64,000 nt of DNA from Prevotella sp. (GCA_022773395.1 JALFBL010000073.1:1-64000), one strand, 5' to 3'. Positions 38,901-49,185 are shown, numbered from the stretch's first letter. The notes: generated from the letters alone by a model not told the origin. Numbers and translations are program-made.

Positions 38901-40602
38901 TTCACAGGATGGCTCTCATTTCGTAGATGGAACCTTGAATGTGAATCATGAAGAAGTAGGAACGGTGACGGGAACATATAGGGCAGAGAACAAAGGATTT
39001 TTGGATGCCAAAGTGAATTTGAACCGTTTGCCCATATCCTTGGTCAACGGATTCATTCCTGACCAGTTGGTTGGTTTCAGAGGATATGGCGAAGGGGAAC
39101 TCGACATCAAGGGGTCATTGAAACAACTTCAGGTGAATGGAGAGGTTTTTCTTGACTCTTGCCATTTGGTAAGCGTGCCCTACGGCATAGATCTTCGTTT
39201 CAGCAATGATCCTGTACGGATTGTTGGCAGCCACCTCTTGCTGGAAAACTTCGAGATGTATGCGTTTAATGAAAATCCATTGAATGTCGCAGGGTATATT
39301 AGTTTCTCGGATTTGGACAATATAGCAATGGACGTAAGAATGCGTGCAAGGAACTGTGAGATTATTAGTTCGAAAGAAAATCCAAAGAGTGTTGCCTTTG
39401 GCAATGCTTTCATCAATTATTACGGTACGATGAAAGGCCGTTTGGACAATTTGAAAATGAAAGGAAATCTGGATGTCCTGGGTACGACAGACCTCAGTTA
39501 CATTCTTCGTGACAGCCCATTGACTACAGATAATCAATTGAACGAACTGGTAAAATTTACCGATTTTAACGATACGGCTCAGACCATTGTAAACCGCCCG
39601 CCACTTACAGGGTTCAACATGGATTTGACAATGGATGTGGCTAAGGGAGCGCATATCATGGCATATCTTAATGCCGATCTGTCGAATTATATAGATTTGA
39701 TGGGTGGGGGTACACTGCGAATGCTGTATAATACAACAGACAATTTCCAGCTGCGAGGAAGATACACGCTTGATAATGGTGAAATGAAATATTCTTTACC
39801 CATTATCCCGCTAAAGACGTTTACGATTCAAGACGGAAGTTACATAGAATTTGCAGGCGACCCTGTGAATCCCACATTGAACATCAGTGCCATAGAAAGA
39901 ATAAAGGCAACGGTTTCTGGTGCTTCTGGAACTGGTAGAGGTGTGTATTTTGATTGTGGGGTAGTCATTACCAAGACACTTAACGACATGGGACTGGAGT
40001 TCACTCTTGACGCACCGGAAGACATGGCCTTGCATAACGAGTTGAAATCCATGAGCCTGGAACAGCGTGGCAAACTGGCCGTGACCATGCTAACCACCGG
40101 TATGTATCTTGCAGATGGAAACACAAGCGGATTCTCCATGAACAGTGCTTTGAGCAGTTTCCTTGAAAGCGAAATCAACAATATTACGGGCAATGCCCTG
40201 CGTACGCTTGACTTGTCGATAGGACTTGACAATTCCACGGATGCAAGTGGAGTCATGCACACGGACTATTCGTTCAAATTTGCCAAGCGCTTCTGGAACA
40301 ACCGTGTGAAAGTTTCTGTAGGTGGAAAGGTTTCAACAGGGACTGATGCGGCATATCGCAATGAAGTGCTATTCGGCAATGTCGCATTGGAATATCGTCT
40401 TGACGATACGGCCAATAAATATGTAAAACTTTATTTCGACAACAATTCATACGATTGGCTTGAAGGCTACACCCAGCAATATGGTATAGGATTCGTATGG
40501 AGACGCAGGTTGCAACATTTCAAGGATATATTCTGTTTTAAGAGCGACAAGACTTTTGTTCCTTTAGAGCCACTCGACTCTGTTCAACAAGAAAAAAGAT
40601 GA
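35989..40602 (+). CDS. TamB-domain translocation/assembly module protein (AsmA-like)
   Basis: 1537 aa; N-terminal TM anchor, long beta-rich repeats, C-terminal DUF490/TamB-like domain; followed by BamA/TamA gene. Confidence 0.88.
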   Translation: MRKFLKWSGVALLIPVLLFAVLTLLLYFPPFQNWAIKRVTAYASEKTGMEISIGHINLEFPINLGVEGMKVIQNNDLLPHVKDTVADIEKLVVDVQLLPLFDKKVEIDALEFSRMKINTANFVHEARVKGSVGKLTLQSHGIDLGKQVLKVNHARMTDANVQVELSDTVPPDTSKSENFWKISVDRLQVERSDVTVRTPGDTLQIAAYLGNVSVSDGYFDLYRGEYKIRNLDWHNGALAYDNRWKPRAKGMDYNHLSLGDVNVSLNSLSYCKPKLNFVVKNCSLKEKSGITIKELSGSLALDSARVYLPALILRTPESSLNADFVMDLNVFDKRHPGQLHVKANGSFGKQDIVCFLGEMPTDFIKKWPNRQLDFKAVASGNMERLDIAGLQSNLPTAFQIKMNGYVANLDDMKHLKANVTLDAKTHDIGFLTVLAGKGAMGELNIPKDIGVKGNLNVDENCYSARFTATESLGSVKVIAGFDAEKMAYNATLKVQNLNLRHFLPASNLGCFTGDWEVRGTGTDMFAVQTRLKTNAKITKFNFGKYNLSGMHMDADIRNGRIRANVNANNKLMKGMVTLDALMNRRKVMATLAADIDYIDLYSLHLSQELLAIGFCGHFDVATDMNNYYSAQGEALDITLTRNHEVYRPEDISLDILTRIDTTHALINCGDFHLSMCSSGGYKKFLQTGDILAKEIGSQMKEKRIDQIAIRRKFPTLQLNLHAGNNNFFSHLLAREGYLFNHADVCMNSSPAEGLNGNIQMHGFVADSMRLDTIRVNFVSDSTNITFNGQVRNNAENQQFVFNTLFNGYLFEKGAGIKVSYYDEKDKLGVRLGAEAAMETDGIRLHILSRDAVIAYKEANINEDNYVFFADNSRVSAHLEILAEDGTGLKIFSNDENVEAQQDLTLSLNKLNLEELMSVLPYMPRISGFVNGDYHFVKNGGHISVSSSMSIDKMVYEGSEMGNIGTEFVYMPSQDGSHFVDGTLNVNHEEVGTVTGTYRAENKGFLDAKVNLNRLPISLVNGFIPDQLVGFRGYGEGELDIKGSLKQLQVNGEVFLDSCHLVSVPYGIDLRFSNDPVRIVGSHLLLENFEMYAFNENPLNVAGYISFSDLDNIAMDVRMRARNCEIISSKENPKSVAFGNAFINYYGTMKGRLDNLKMKGNLDVLGTTDLSYILRDSPLTTDNQLNELVKFTDFNDTAQTIVNRPPLTGFNMDLTMDVAKGAHIMAYLNADLSNYIDLMGGGTLRMLYNTTDNFQLRGRYTLDNGEMKYSLPIIPLKTFTIQDGSYIEFAGDPVNPTLNISAIERIKATVSGASGTGRGVYFDCGVVITKTLNDMGLEFTLDAPEDMALHNELKSMSLEQRGKLAVTMLTTGMYLADGNTSGFSMNSALSSFLESEINNITGNALRTLDLSIGLDNSTDASGVMHTDYSFKFAKRFWNNRVKVSVGGKVSTGTDAAYRNEVLFGNVALEYRLDDTANKYVKLYFDNNSYDWLEGYTQQYGIGFVWRRRLQHFKDIFCFKSDKTFVPLEPLDSVQQEKR

Positions 40603-42977
40603 GACAAAATAACGCACATTTCCCACCTTATATATATATATGCTGTTGCCTTGTGGTGATGGGAATGCTTTCATCGTGCAGCACAACAAAACATATTCCG
40701 GACGGAGACCAATTGTTTACAGGGCTGACGAAGATTGATTACAAAAACTACGAACGCAATCAGAATTTCTTCAATGCCCAAGAAGAGGTGGAAGCGGCGC
40801 TTGCCACGGCTCCCAATGGTGCACTGTTGGGAAGCAGCTATCTGAGAACCCCCTTTCCGTACCGTCTTTGGATATGGAATGCCTTTGCCGGAAAAGAAAG
40901 CCAACTGTCAAAATGGATAGCGAAATCTTTCGGCAAGAAACCTGTTCTGATGAGTTGGGTAAACCCGGCTTTGAGAGCATCTGTGGCTCAATCGGTTCTT
41001 CGCAAACACGGATACTTCCGTGGAAAGGTTGATTACGAGATTGTTCCGCAGAGGCATCCTAAGAAAAGCAAAATAGGATACACGGTCACGATGAATCATC
41101 TGTTCACAATCGATACCATCAGGTATGTGAATTTCCCTTTGTTGTCAGATAGTCTGATCCGTGCCACAGAAAAAGATGCCATGATACATACAGGCGATGC
41201 TTTCACCGTGGCTGCGTTGGATGCCGAGCGCAAACGACTCAGCAACATGTTCCGGAATAGCGGATATTACTATTATCAGCCTTCCTACGCATCTTATCTT
41301 GCTGATACGCTTGCTGTTCCAGGAAAAGTTCAGTTGAGACTCCAGGCTGCCGACGGCATTCCCGACAATGCAAAGCATAAATGGTATATAGGGAATGTCA
41401 CGGTGGATTTGCGAAAACAATTTATGCAGGAACTTGCCGACTCCATCGGGAGGGGGGCGTTCAAGGTGAGATTCTCCGGTCGAAAGCCACCTGTGAGAAT
41501 CGGTGTGATTGTCAATGACATGAAACTTATGCATGGTGACCCTTATCGCTATGAGAATTACTTGAAATCAACGGCCAAACTCAACAGCACCGGAATTTTC
41601 AGTATGGTTGATTTTTCGTTTACACCCAGAGATACTACTAGGACTTGTGACACGCTCGACCTGAATTTGAACTGTGTGTTTGAACGTCCCTACGATTTCT
41701 ATGTAGAGTCAAAATACAACAACAAAACATCGGGGCGCACCGGACCTGAGCTGGTGCTTGGTTTCACCAAACGCAATGCTTTCAGGGGCGGTGAATTGCT
41801 CGACATCAACTTGCACGGTTCTTACGAGTGGCAGACGAGTGGCGGATTGAATGGTTCTCGTCGTTTCAATTCGTATGAGTACGGAGTAGATGTTTCCGTA
41901 CAATTCCCACGTTTGATGTTGCCTTGGCAAGAATGGCTGTTCAGGAAAACGAAAAAAAATAAAGAAAAAGCTCTCAGAAGGTTCATCAACCAAATGAGCT
42001 ATTACAGTGCCCCCTCCACCATTGCGAAGGTGTCGCGCACCTCCTTAAACCGCCCCGATTATTTCAAATTGGTGAATTTCTCGGGAGAGTGGACATATCG
42101 TTGGCAAAAGACACAGAACAGCAAACATGAATTGAGTCCTCTTGCGGTGACCTACCAACATCTGCTTCATGCCACGGAGACCTACGACAGCATTCTGAAC
42201 GCGAATCCTTATCTTGGCATTACAATGCATGACGTGTTTATTCCCAAAATGCGATATTCCTATTATTATAACAGTCCTGCACATCTGAAGAACCCCATTT
42301 CGTGGGAAATAACTGTGACGGAGTCCGGAAACATAGCTTCGCTCGGTTATTTGGCTTTCGGGAAAAAATGGAATTCAAAAAACAAGGAGATGTTCAAAAA
42401 CAGCTATGCCCAATTTTTCAAAATCGAAACAGATTTCACCAAGAAATGGAGATTGGGGCTGAATAAATACCTTGTAGGGCATGTCAATGCAGGAATCATC
42501 TGCACCTATGGCAATAGCGAAGAAGCCCCTTACAGCGAACTGTTTTATGTGGGCGGTGCCAACAGCATCCGCGCATTTACCGTTAGAAGCATTGGGCCGG
42601 GAAAATACGTAGCCCCCAACGCCATGCTGGCATACCTCGACCAAACGGGCGACATGCGTCTTCTCATGAATTTGGAATACAGGCAGAAATTGTTCAACAA
42701 CGTATATGCTGCAGCCTTCCTTGATGCCGGAAATGTCTGGGCAATGAAGGACGATGTGTATCGGGAAGATGCCAAATTTAAGTTTGCAAATATCCTTAAA
42801 GAAATGGCGGTAGGAACAGGCATCGGATTTCGTTACGACCTTGATTTTCTTGTTCTTCGGCTGGATTGGGGAGTTGGGCTTCATGTTCCCTACGACACTG
42901 GCAAGAGTGGCTACTTCAACATTCGCAGTTTTAAAGAGGGGCAGAGTTTACATTTGGCGGTAGGGTATCCTTTCTAA
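40599..42977 (+). CDS. BamA/TamA family outer membrane protein (lipoprotein signal)
   Basis: Lipobox LSSCSTTKHIPDGDQLFTG; C-terminal barrel with NSIRAFTVRSIGPGKY and terminal aromatic F; 4-nt ATGA overlap with TamB. Confidence 0.92.
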   Translation: MRQNNAHFPPYIYICCCLVVMGMLSSCSTTKHIPDGDQLFTGLTKIDYKNYERNQNFFNAQEEVEAALATAPNGALLGSSYLRTPFPYRLWIWNAFAGKESQLSKWIAKSFGKKPVLMSWVNPALRASVAQSVLRKHGYFRGKVDYEIVPQRHPKKSKIGYTVTMNHLFTIDTIRYVNFPLLSDSLIRATEKDAMIHTGDAFTVAALDAERKRLSNMFRNSGYYYYQPSYASYLADTLAVPGKVQLRLQAADGIPDNAKHKWYIGNVTVDLRKQFMQELADSIGRGAFKVRFSGRKPPVRIGVIVNDMKLMHGDPYRYENYLKSTAKLNSTGIFSMVDFSFTPRDTTRTCDTLDLNLNCVFERPYDFYVESKYNNKTSGRTGPELVLGFTKRNAFRGGELLDINLHGSYEWQTSGGLNGSRRFNSYEYGVDVSVQFPRLMLPWQEWLFRKTKKNKEKALRRFINQMSYYSAPSTIAKVSRTSLNRPDYFKLVNFSGEWTYRWQKTQNSKHELSPLAVTYQHLLHATETYDSILNANPYLGITMHDVFIPKMRYSYYYNSPAHLKNPISWEITVTESGNIASLGYLAFGKKWNSKNKEMFKNSYAQFFKIETDFTKKWRLGLNKYLVGHVNAGIICTYGNSEEAPYSELFYVGGANSIRAFTVRSIGPGKYVAPNAMLAYLDQTGDMRLLMNLEYRQKLFNNVYAAAFLDAGNVWAMKDDVYREDAKFKFANILKEMAVGTGIGFRYDLDFLVLRLDWGVGLHVPYDTGKSGYFNIRSFKEGQSLHLAVGYPF

Positions 42978-43158
42978 CAGAAAAATCTGTTCAGAAACAG
43001 AATTCCAAAGTGCATTGACGGCTCGCATTGCCTATGGAGCAGAATAAAAATATCAGATTTTGTATAAAACAGTTCAAAAATTTGGTCATTCCAAAAAAAA
43101 CACCTACCTTTGCACTCGCAAATAAGGGATGTGTCCTTTTGATGCGAATAATAAACAT

Positions 43159-43234
43159 CGCGGAGTGGAGCAGTTGGTAGCTCGCCAGGCTCATAACCTG
43201 GAGGTCGCATGTTCGAGTCCTGCCTCCGCAACCA
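43159..43234 (+). tRNA. Initiator tRNA-fMet(CAT), CCA encoded
   Basis: C1/A72 acceptor mismatch, anticodon loop CTCATAA, promoter TTTG-N20-TACCTTTG upstream. Confidence 0.9.
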
Positions 43235-43275
43235 ACGAAAGCGCAAGATAAAAGTCTTGCGCTTTTTCTTTTCTT

Positions 43276-43968
43276 CTATTTGTCCTTGTCGAGTGCCAAC
43301 AGATACTTTCGCAATTCAAATCCCCAGACTTTATATCCCGTTGCAGTGAGGTGAAGTCCGTCAACGGTCAACGATTTTCTCATCACATGGGTGCCTTTGC
43401 GCACAAATTTTCCAAACAAATCAATATATGGAATTTTCCGGTTGTGGCAGTATTGCTGTAGCATACGGTTGATTTCCGACACCACGTCCGTCTGTCCGTC
43501 AAGAGTTTTCCAGCGGCCAAACGATTCGTTTATCGGAAGAATGCTTTGTACGTACAACCGGGTATCTGGAGCTTCTTTGTCTATCTTGTCTATTACTTTC
43601 TTGCATAGGCCAAACACTTCTGTGGCACTCAGCTGGTGGCTCAAATCGTTGATGCCTACCATCAGGAAGATGGCCTTGGGTTTGCCCGGAAGAATTTGGC
43701 TGAGACGATGGTAGATTCCCATGGCATCATCACCGGCAATCCCTCTGTTGCGAATGTGCTTCCAATGTAGCAATTTGTTCCAGTCGCCGCCAAATTCCGT
43801 CAGACTGTTCCCCAACATTACGATGTCGGTGCTGTCTATGGCTCTCATCTTCTCAAAATCCACCACTTTCTCGTTATAGTGTTTAAACGATCTGTAGGTT
43901 ACTTTCTGACCGTATGCGTGAAGAGAGCTGAAAAGCATCAGCAATATCCCTGTCCTGGCCGTTCTCAT
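43276..43968 (-). CDS. SGNH/GDSL-family hydrolase
   Basis: DIVMLGNSLTEFGGDW (block I), NRGIAGDDAMG, MVGINDLS, DGLHLTATGYKVW (block V). Confidence 0.92.
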   Translation of the reverse strand: MRTARTGILLMLFSSLHAYGQKVTYRSFKHYNEKVVDFEKMRAIDSTDIVMLGNSLTEFGGDWNKLLHWKHIRNRGIAGDDAMGIYHRLSQILPGKPKAIFLMVGINDLSHQLSATEVFGLCKKVIDKIDKEAPDTRLYVQSILPINESFGRWKTLDGQTDVVSEINRMLQQYCHNRKIPYIDLFGKFVRKGTHVMRKSLTVDGLHLTATGYKVWGFELRKYLLALDKDK

Positions 43969-43987
43969 CTGTACCGCATGCGTTCGT

Positions 43988-44416
43988 TTAATTGTCTTCG
44001 GTGGATATGCCCAAAATGCCCTGGAGAATTCCGTTGATCTCGCTGCCTATGCCCATAATGCCGTTCAGCATTCCATCCTTCACCCCCTTTGCCATGTATC
44101 GGGCGCATTCGCCTTCCAGCACCCCAATTCTTCTTCTTTCTTCAGGTGTATAGCGGTATTTGCTGGCATCTTTGCGTATTTTTCCAAAATAGGTCACGGC
44201 ATTGCGCCAATCATCGTAGGTATAATAGGCACTGTTGTTGTGCAACTCCGTGGAGAAACTCTCCAGCCGATTGATTACCGTATGCTTGGTGGCGCACGAA
44301 CTCAGCATGGAAATGCCCATTATGGCAAAAACAGCTACAACCGCCCAACTGCGCCACTTGCCTGGCCTCATGGCAGCATTTTCCTTTTTAAATACAATGC
44401 TTTTTGTCATTTTCAT
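43988..44416 (-). CDS. Hypothetical lipoprotein (possible DUF6565-type)
   Basis: Lipobox SMLSSCATKHTVINRLESFSTELHNNSAYYTYDDWRNAVTYFGKIRKD. Confidence 0.65.
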   Translation of the reverse strand: MKMTKSIVFKKENAAMRPGKWRSWAVVAVFAIMGISMLSSCATKHTVINRLESFSTELHNNSAYYTYDDWRNAVTYFGKIRKDASKYRYTPEERRRIGVLEGECARYMAKGVKDGMLNGIMGIGSEINGILQGILGISTEDN

Positions 44417-44520
44417 CGACTTTTCTTATTGATTTGACAGCAAAGATAAGATATTATTTGAAGAAATGTCCTCCATACGCCAATTTTAACAGAAGTTATC
44501 GCTATCTGCTGTTTTCAGCT

Positions 44521-45606
44521 TCAACTGTTTTTCTTGTAACTGTGAATCGCCCATATACTCATGATGGTGGCGAACAGGGCAAGAATGGAGATTTGGAAGC
44601 CGATGTCCGCAAAATTTCCTCCACGCACGAATACCGTTCTCACGGCATCTATGAAATAGTGCATGGGGTTGATGGTGGTGATAACCTGCGTCCATTCGGG
44701 CATGGAGCGGACGGGCGTGAACAGACCACTGAGCAACAGGAGGCTGTCCACGATAAACCACATCACAAATATGGCTTGCTGCATGGTATCGCTGTAGTTG
44801 GAAACAATGAGTCCGATAGAACTGAAAATGAGCGCTAAAAGCATGGCAATGAAATATACCAACAATAGGTTTCCTTGGCTGGTAATGCCATAGACGGCCC
44901 ATGACAGAATAAAGCAAAGGGTCATCACGACAAGGGCTATGAACCAGTAGGGAATCAGTTTGGCAAATATAAACGACCATTTGCTGACGGGGGTGACATT
45001 CATCTGTTCGATGGTGCCCTGTTCTTTTTCGCCTACAATATTCAGTGCCGGAAGAAAACCGCACAGGAGCATCACCAATATGGCCATCAGCGAGGGAATC
45101 ATGAACACTTTGTAGTCCTGGTGTTTGTTGTACAGATAAAGAAGAGAGATTTTTCTCTGGAGAGCTTGTAAATCAGGACTCACGTGCGAGATCACGATTT
45201 GTGAAAGGTAGGTTGTTCCTATGATCCCTTTTGTTCCGTTGACAGCATTTGCCGCTACCAATACGGTTGGCGGGCTTCCGGTGCTCATGTTTCGCCCGAA
45301 TCCTTTTGGAATCACCATCACCATGTCTGCTCCGTTTCGCTCTATGTCATCCAGGGCATGTTGATAAGTGGGCTTCTGTCCATTGAAGATGAAATAGCGG
45401 GAGGCCTCTATGCGCTGGATCAATTGGCGGGAGAAAGTGGAGCGGTCGTTGTCCACCACATCCACTTTTATGTTATTCACTTTCATGTTCATCGCCCATG
45501 GCATCACACACATGATGAAAATGGGGTATATGAAGACAAGTTTGGGCAGGAACGGATTCCTCCGTATCTGCAAGAACTCTTTTCGTATGAGATATTTCAG
45601 GGTCAT
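44521..45606 (-). CDS. ABC-2 type transporter permease
   Basis: ABC2_membrane topology; EKEQGTIEQMNVTPVSKWSFIFAKLIPYW. Confidence 0.92.
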   Translation of the reverse strand: MTLKYLIRKEFLQIRRNPFLPKLVFIYPIFIMCVMPWAMNMKVNNIKVDVVDNDRSTFSRQLIQRIEASRYFIFNGQKPTYQHALDDIERNGADMVMVIPKGFGRNMSTGSPPTVLVAANAVNGTKGIIGTTYLSQIVISHVSPDLQALQRKISLLYLYNKHQDYKVFMIPSLMAILVMLLCGFLPALNIVGEKEQGTIEQMNVTPVSKWSFIFAKLIPYWFIALVVMTLCFILSWAVYGITSQGNLLLVYFIAMLLALIFSSIGLIVSNYSDTMQQAIFVMWFIVDSLLLLSGLFTPVRSMPEWTQVITTINPMHYFIDAVRTVFVRGGNFADIGFQISILALFATIMSIWAIHSYKKNS

Positions 45607-45630
45607 TCCAGGACGGTTGTTGATGTTGTT

Positions 45631-46761
45631 TTATTCCAGTCTTTTCTTGAAACTGAGCAGGGCAATGGTGAGCAGGAGGACGGTCATGCCCGTCAGCACC
45701 ATGATTTCCGTCATCACATTTTCAATGCCCACTCCCATAATCATCAGTTTGCGCATGGCAGAGATGTAATACTTGGGAGGTACAACCATAGTGACATATT
45801 GCAGAATGGTCGGCATGCTTTCTACGGGAAACATCATGCCCGAAAGCATGATGGTGGGCAGCATCAGCATCATGCCCGACATGAGCAATGCCGCAACCTG
45901 CGTGGTTGCAATCGAACTGATGAGCAGTCCTAATGAGAGGGCAAGCAGAATGTAGATGAGCGAAACGGCGCATATCCAGAACAAGCTTCCTGCCAGTGGC
46001 ACGCCCAGCACAAAGTAGGAAAGGAGCAGCACAGTTGCCAATATGCCAAGGGCAAGCAGCATGTAGGGAACGGCTTTGGCTATGACGATTGTCACAGGCT
46101 TCACCGGACTGACCAGCAGCACCTCCATGGTTCCCCGTTCTTTTTCCCGCACAATGCTGACAGAAGTCATCATGGCGCAAATCAGTATCATCAGCATGCC
46201 CATAATGCCGGGCACGAAGTTGTAGGCACTTTTCATCCGTGGATTGTAGAGCAGTTGGGTGCTTACACTTGGCATAGCAGCAATGCTGCCTGTCGTTTCC
46301 AGTTGGGTGCCAGATACCATTTTTTTGTAGTCTCCCATTGTCTGCACGATGATGGATTGGGCATATACGGCATATTGCTGTGCCATGTTCGGATCGGCGG
46401 CATCCGCCATGATTTGGATGCCGGCATTCGGATCATACCGGTGGTTGGCAAAATCCTGGGCAAACACAATGGCCATGTCCGCCTTTTGGTTGCGCATCAT
46501 CTGTTCGGCTTCGGCCGGCGTGTGCGCCAGTGCCACTATCGCGAAATATTCCGATGCGTCCAGCCGGTGGGCCATTTGTTGCGTGAGATGGTCCATTGAG
46601 GAAGTCACGATCACGGTACGCACATTCCTCACGTCGGTGGAGATGGCAAACCCGAAGAGCATCATCATGACCACCGGCATGCCGAAAAGTATGAGCATTG
46701 TGCGGCGGTCGCGCAGGATATGCTTGCTTTCTTTGATGACAAACGAGACAAACTGTTTCAT
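45631..46761 (-). CDS. ABC-2 type transporter permease
   Basis: EKERGTMEVLLVSPVKPVTIVIAKAVPYM; MFPVESMPTILQYVTMVVPPKYY. Confidence 0.92.
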   Translation of the reverse strand: MKQFVSFVIKESKHILRDRRTMLILFGMPVVMMMLFGFAISTDVRNVRTVIVTSSMDHLTQQMAHRLDASEYFAIVALAHTPAEAEQMMRNQKADMAIVFAQDFANHRYDPNAGIQIMADAADPNMAQQYAVYAQSIIVQTMGDYKKMVSGTQLETTGSIAAMPSVSTQLLYNPRMKSAYNFVPGIMGMLMILICAMMTSVSIVREKERGTMEVLLVSPVKPVTIVIAKAVPYMLLALGILATVLLLSYFVLGVPLAGSLFWICAVSLIYILLALSLGLLISSIATTQVAALLMSGMMLMLPTIMLSGMMFPVESMPTILQYVTMVVPPKYYISAMRKLMIMGVGIENVMTEIMVLTGMTVLLLTIALLSFKKRLE

Positions 46762-46774
46762 GTTCTGTGATTTT

Positions 46775-48286
46775 TCAGTCGGATGTTCTTGTTGCCTGGC
46801 GTGCCAGATGGGTGAACACCCGGTCCATGTCCGGCAAACGGTATGTCTGCTTCAATTCGTCGGGCGTTCCCATTGCTCTGATCTTCCCGTCCACCATGAT
46901 GGATATGCGGTCGCAATATTCTGCTTCGTCCATATAGTGGGTGGTCACGAACACGGTGATGCCCCTGGCCGAAGCGTTGCGTATCAGTTGCCAGAATTGT
47001 CGTCGGGTTGCAGGATCGACACCACCCGTCGGCTCGTCGAGGAATACAACGCTGGGGGCGTGGAATATGCTCACGGAGAATGCCAGTTTCTGTTTCCAGC
47101 CAAGAGGCAGTTCCTTCACCATTGTGTGCCGGTGTTCCTCAAAATCCAGCTCTTTCAGCATTGTGGCCATTTTCTGTGCAATGTCAGGGTCGTCCATTCC
47201 GTAGATGCCTCCAAACAAACGTATGTTTTCCTCTACGGTGAGGTCTTCGTACAGTGAGAACCTTTGACTCATATAGCCAATGTGCTTTTTGATTTGTTCA
47301 TATTCTGTCGAAATGTCAAATCCACCCACTGTCCCCTTTCCTGACGTAGGTTGGTGCAGACCGGTGAGCATGTGCATGGCAGTGGTTTTTCCGGCTCCGT
47401 TTGCTCCCAGAAAACCGAAAATCTCGCCCCGTTTCACGGAGAAGGAAATGTCGTCCACCGCGTGGAATGTGCCGAATGCCTTGACAAGATGTTCCACCTC
47501 TATGGCATTTTCGTTGGCCGTGGCTGGCAATTCGGCTCTTCGGGTGTCTTTTGCCTGTAGGGGCGGTGGGTTGAACGTGTCGGCGAATGTGGTTAATATC
47601 TCCTCCGGAGTACCGGTTCCTTGCAGAATGCCGTGGTTCAGAAATCCCACCCTTTCGCATTGTCTCACCTCGTCCAGATAGGGAGTGGCCGCCACGATGG
47701 TGATGCCCTGCTCTTTGAGCATGGACAGCATCTCCCACAGTTCCTTGCGCGACACCGGGTCCACGCCAGTGGTCGGCTCGTCGAGAAACAGCATGCTGGG
47801 CTGGTGGACCAATGCACACGACAGGGCCAGTTTCTGTTTCATTCCGCCCGACAAGGCTCCTGCCTTTCGGGTCCTGAAAGGTTCTATCTGCGCATAAATG
47901 GCCTTGATGGCATCGTAGCCCTCTTCCACAGTCGTGCCAAACAACGTTGCGAAAAAGTGCAGGTTCTCTTCCACGCTCAAGTCCTGGTACAGCGAAAACT
48001 TCCCCGGCATGTAGCCCACCCGTTGGCGGATGCGGGCCATGTCCCTCACGATGTCGAACCCGTCAACGCTGGCCGAGCCGCTGTCGGGCAGCAGCAGAGT
48101 AGCAAGAATCCGGAATAGGGTCGTTTTGCCGGCGCCGTCGGGTCCGATCAGTCCGAACGTTTCGCCTTTGTTTACGGCAAAACTTACCTTGTCCAACGCC
48201 TGCACTTTTCCGTAGCGTTTGGACAGATGTGCTACAACGATGGCTGCATCCATGGCGTGCTTGTTTGTCTTGATGGGTGGTTTCAC
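46775..48286 (-). CDS. ABC transporter ATP-binding protein with two fused NBDs (YbhF-like)
   Basis: Two Walker A motifs (GPDGAGKTT, GANGAGKTT) and two LDEPT..GVDP Walker B motifs. Confidence 0.94.
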   Translation of the reverse strand: MKPPIKTNKHAMDAAIVVAHLSKRYGKVQALDKVSFAVNKGETFGLIGPDGAGKTTLFRILATLLLPDSGSASVDGFDIVRDMARIRQRVGYMPGKFSLYQDLSVEENLHFFATLFGTTVEEGYDAIKAIYAQIEPFRTRKAGALSGGMKQKLALSCALVHQPSMLFLDEPTTGVDPVSRKELWEMLSMLKEQGITIVAATPYLDEVRQCERVGFLNHGILQGTGTPEEILTTFADTFNPPPLQAKDTRRAELPATANENAIEVEHLVKAFGTFHAVDDISFSVKRGEIFGFLGANGAGKTTAMHMLTGLHQPTSGKGTVGGFDISTEYEQIKKHIGYMSQRFSLYEDLTVEENIRLFGGIYGMDDPDIAQKMATMLKELDFEEHRHTMVKELPLGWKQKLAFSVSIFHAPSVVFLDEPTGGVDPATRRQFWQLIRNASARGITVFVTTHYMDEAEYCDRISIMVDGKIRAMGTPDELKQTYRLPDMDRVFTHLARQATRTSD

Positions 48287-48294
48287 GTTGTTTT

Positions 48295-49185
48295 TCAGAA
48301 TTTCACTTCCCCGTACATACCTATCTTTATATAACCGTCGTTCTTTACGGCTATTTTCACTGCATACACCAAGTCGGCTCGTTCATCGTCGGTGAGAATG
48401 GTCTTGGGCGTAAATTCCGATCGGTTGGAAATCCATGCCACCCTCCCGTTGTATGTCTTCTTGTTGCCTTTGCCGTAGTCGCTCATCACTTTCACACGTT
48501 GTCCTGGCTTGATGTTTTGCAACTGTGCGGTGGTGACGTATGCCCGAATGAACATATTCTCCGTATCTGCCATTTTGAACAGCGGTTTTCCCATGTTCAC
48601 GAACTCGCCGTTTTCAACGTATTTCTCCAATACGGTGCCTGCTATGGGTGATGCAATGCGGCACTTCTTGAGCAAGTTGCCCAGTTGGTTCATCTGTGCG
48701 TCTGCCGTTGCCATCTGCTGGTTAAGAGCCTCCGTGTTGGTATTCAATGCCGATTGCTGCGCCTCCAGCTGTTTTTTCAGCACTTCTACCTGGCTCACGG
48801 CGTCATCGAGCGTCTTGCGGGGAGCGGCGCCGTCCTTCACCAGTTCTGAAAACCTGCGCTCCTCCATCTGAGCCTTTGCCAACTGCTGTCTCAGCGCAGC
48901 CACTTGTTTCTCCACGTCCGGGCGTTGGCTTGCATATACCTTTTGTGAGGCTTGCAGCTGGCGTATCTTCAAAAACGTCTGCAGCGTGTCTATCAGCCCC
49001 ACTTCCTGCTCCTTTTCCAGCGTGCAGCCTTCCTCCACGTCAAACCGCAGCAGCCTGCCGCTTTGTTCGGCATATATCGTGGTTTCGGTGGCTTCGAACG
49101 TGCCCGTGGCATCATATTCCTTCGTCTCTTTTCCGCAAGCCGCCAAGATGAGCGCGGTGATTGCGAGTAGTCCTGCTCTTTTCAT
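48295..49185 (-). CDS. HlyD/membrane fusion protein (periplasmic adaptor)
   Basis: Lipobox LILAACGKE; TIYAEQSGRLLRFDVEEGCTLEKEQEVGLID lipoyl half-motif. Confidence 0.92.
   Translation of the reverse strand: MKRAGLLAITALILAACGKETKEYDATGTFEATETTIYAEQSGRLLRFDVEEGCTLEKEQEVGLIDTLQTFLKIRQLQASQKVYASQRPDVEKQVAALRQQLAKAQMEERRFSELVKDGAAPRKTLDDAVSQVEVLKKQLEAQQSALNTNTEALNQQMATADAQMNQLGNLLKKCRIASPIAGTVLEKYVENGEFVNMGKPLFKMADTENMFIRAYVTTAQLQNIKPGQRVKVMSDYGKGNKKTYNGRVAWISNRSEFTPKTILTDDERADLVYAVKIAVKNDGYIKIGMYGEVKF

Noticed and set aside
42974-43246. 90-aa minus ORF (RWLRRQDSNMRPPGYEPGELPTAPLRD)
   Set aside because: Translation of the reverse strand of the initiator tRNA; a well-known spurious annotation.
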